Positions 63,226-64,000 of a stretch of 64,000 nucleotides of DNA are shown here, piece after piece (within the stretch, counting starts at the first letter, position 1; each line of letters starts with the position of its first letter). The translations under genes and the position numbers were made by a program. Source of the DNA: Streptomyces actinomycinicus (GTDB taxonomy: Bacteria; Actinomycetota; Actinomycetes; Streptomycetales; Streptomycetaceae); NCBI RefSeq assembly GCF_016741775.1, contig NZ_JAERRK010000024.1, positions 83,215 to 147,214 on the forward strand. Reading direction: 5' to 3'. Under the pieces are notes generated by a model. That model searched no databases. It was not told where the DNA came from and saw only the letters and a list, made by a program, of their open reading frames with translations.

Positions 63226-64000
63226 ATGCCCGCCACGCACCACTCGTCAGCACCATCGACCAGCAGCAGCAAGTCCGAGGCAGCAGGAAAGAAGACGACC
63301 GGCAGGAAAGGGGCGACGCCCGCCGCCGCTCCCGGCCCGCCCGCCGCCGGGGACCGGTCCGCCCCGGCCGCGGCCACCACCATGGGCCGCATCCCCGTCC
63401 TCGACGTACGCCCCGTGGTCCAGCACGGCCGCAGGCCCGCCAAGGCCGTGACCGGGGAGTCGTTCGAGGTGTCGGCCACCGTGTTCCGGGAGGGCCATGA
63501 CGCCGTCGCGGCGAACGTGGTGCTGCGGGACCCGGCCGGCCGGGCCGGCCCCTGGACCCCGATGCGGGAACTCGCCCCCGGCACCGACCGCTGGGGCGCC
63601 ACCGTCACCGCGGGCGAACCGGGCCGGTGGACCTACACGGTGGAGGCCTGGTCCGACCCGCTCACCACCTGGCGGCACCACGCGCAGATCAAGATCCCGG
63701 CCGGCATCGACACCGAACTGGTCCTGACGGAGGGCGTGCTGCTGTACGAGCAGGCGGCCGCCGGTGTTCCGGAGGAGCGGCGGCAGGCCGTGCTGGACGC
63801 GGTCGCGGCCCTGCGGGACGAGGACCGTCCGGCGGCCTGGCGGCTCGCGGCGGCCCTGGCCCCGGAGGTGGAGGCGGTCCTGGCCCGCCACCCGCTGCGG
63901 GAGCTGGTCACCGCCTCCGAGCCGATGCCGTTGCTGGTGGAGCGCGAACGGGCCCTGTACGGCTCGTGGTACGAGTTCTTCCCGCGCTCGGAGGGCACCG
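63226..64000 (+). CDS. glgE: GlgE maltosyltransferase, N-terminal part (runs off window)
   Basis: ATG at 63226 follows ACAGGAGCGGTC. The 258 codons present start with a low-complexity Ala/Ser/Pro/Lys extension (to residue 45). The GlgE N domain then begins: RIPVLDVRPVVQHGRRPAKAV, WTPMRELAPGTDRWGATV, RWTYTVEAWSDPLTTW and the conserved ALYGSWYEFFPRSEG that leads into the GH13 barrel. GlgE elongates alpha-1,4-glucan from maltose-1-phosphate. It is the first gene of a rightward unit that in streptomycetes usually continues with treS and glgB. Confidence 0.93.
   Translation, partial: MPATHHSSAPSTSSSKSEAAGKKTTGRKGATPAAAPGPPAAGDRSAPAAATTMGRIPVLDVRPVVQHGRRPAKAVTGESFEVSATVFREGHDAVAANVVLRDPAGRAGPWTPMRELAPGTDRWGATVTAGEPGRWTYTVEAWSDPLTTWRHHAQIKIPAGIDTELVLTEGVLLYEQAAAGVPEERRQAVLDAVAALRDEDRPAAWRLAAALAPEVEAVLARHPLRELVTASEPMPLLVERERALYGSWYEFFPRSEGT

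Overview
The window is high-GC actinomycete chromosome and almost certainly Streptomyces. Codon third positions are mostly G or C, and GTG/TTG starts, Tat and lipoprotein signals and ATGA or GTGA translational coupling are common. From memory, the gene order of the flanks follows the conserved S. coelicolor region running from glyA/sdaA through a small EF-hand protein, glgX and an M4 protease to glgP/glgE.

Left core (1-34.4 kb). Two SseB-family genes and a P-loop ATPase precede a tandem glycine riboswitch. The riboswitch drives gcvT-gcvH-glyA-sdaA, which turns glycine into serine and then pyruvate. An asparaginase follows, then a single protein that fuses a TmpA/gamma-butyrobetaine-hydroxylase-type oxygenase to a PhnZ/TmpB-type HD oxygenase, so it should be a one-polypeptide phosphonate-degrading enzyme. 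Next come secreted phospholipases, a GH25 lysozyme, an F420-reductase-like enzyme, an EF-hand protein, a beta-propeller lipoprotein with a deacetylase, an enoyl-CoA hydratase, two paralogous L,D-transpeptidases, glgX, a SigE-type sigma factor with a membrane partner, two envelope glycosylation enzymes, a heterodimeric ABC exporter and an M28 aminopeptidase.

Biosynthetic cluster (34.4-54.4 kb). Seventeen genes lie in three operons. Their content and order match a maremycin/FR900452-type pathway. MarI-, MarH- and MarG-like proteins would make beta-methyltryptophan. A MarF-like enzyme would methylate the indole or oxindole nitrogen, and a MarE-like tryptophan-dioxygenase-fold enzyme would make the 2-oxindole. 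A MarQ-like interrupted adenylation domain would activate and S-methylate cysteine. An NRPS (C-A-T) carries a decayed acyltransferase tail. Discrete ketosynthases, an ACP, a SnoaL-like protein, a dehydrogenase, a PanE-like reductase, an adenylating enzyme and a type II thioesterase could build the cyclopentenone part of FR900452. The functional letters I remember for the mar genes (E, F, G, H, I, Q) fall at exactly the right places if the genes are lettered A to Q from right to left. Two operons diverge from a regulatory region at about 44.9-45.6 kb, which holds a short leader ORF overlapping a perfect 13-bp hairpin. The second and third operons converge on a perfect 20-bp-arm terminator.

Right core (54.4-64 kb). 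Two tandem M4 metalloproteases (one with a P domain), a DUF1990 protein, an orphan RHS toxin tip with an Imm35-like immunity gene, glycogen phosphorylase, and the divergent 5' part of glgE, which runs off the window.

Limits: all assignments come from reading the sequence and recalled family knowledge. No searches were run. I saw no tRNA, rRNA, CRISPR array or insertion sequence.
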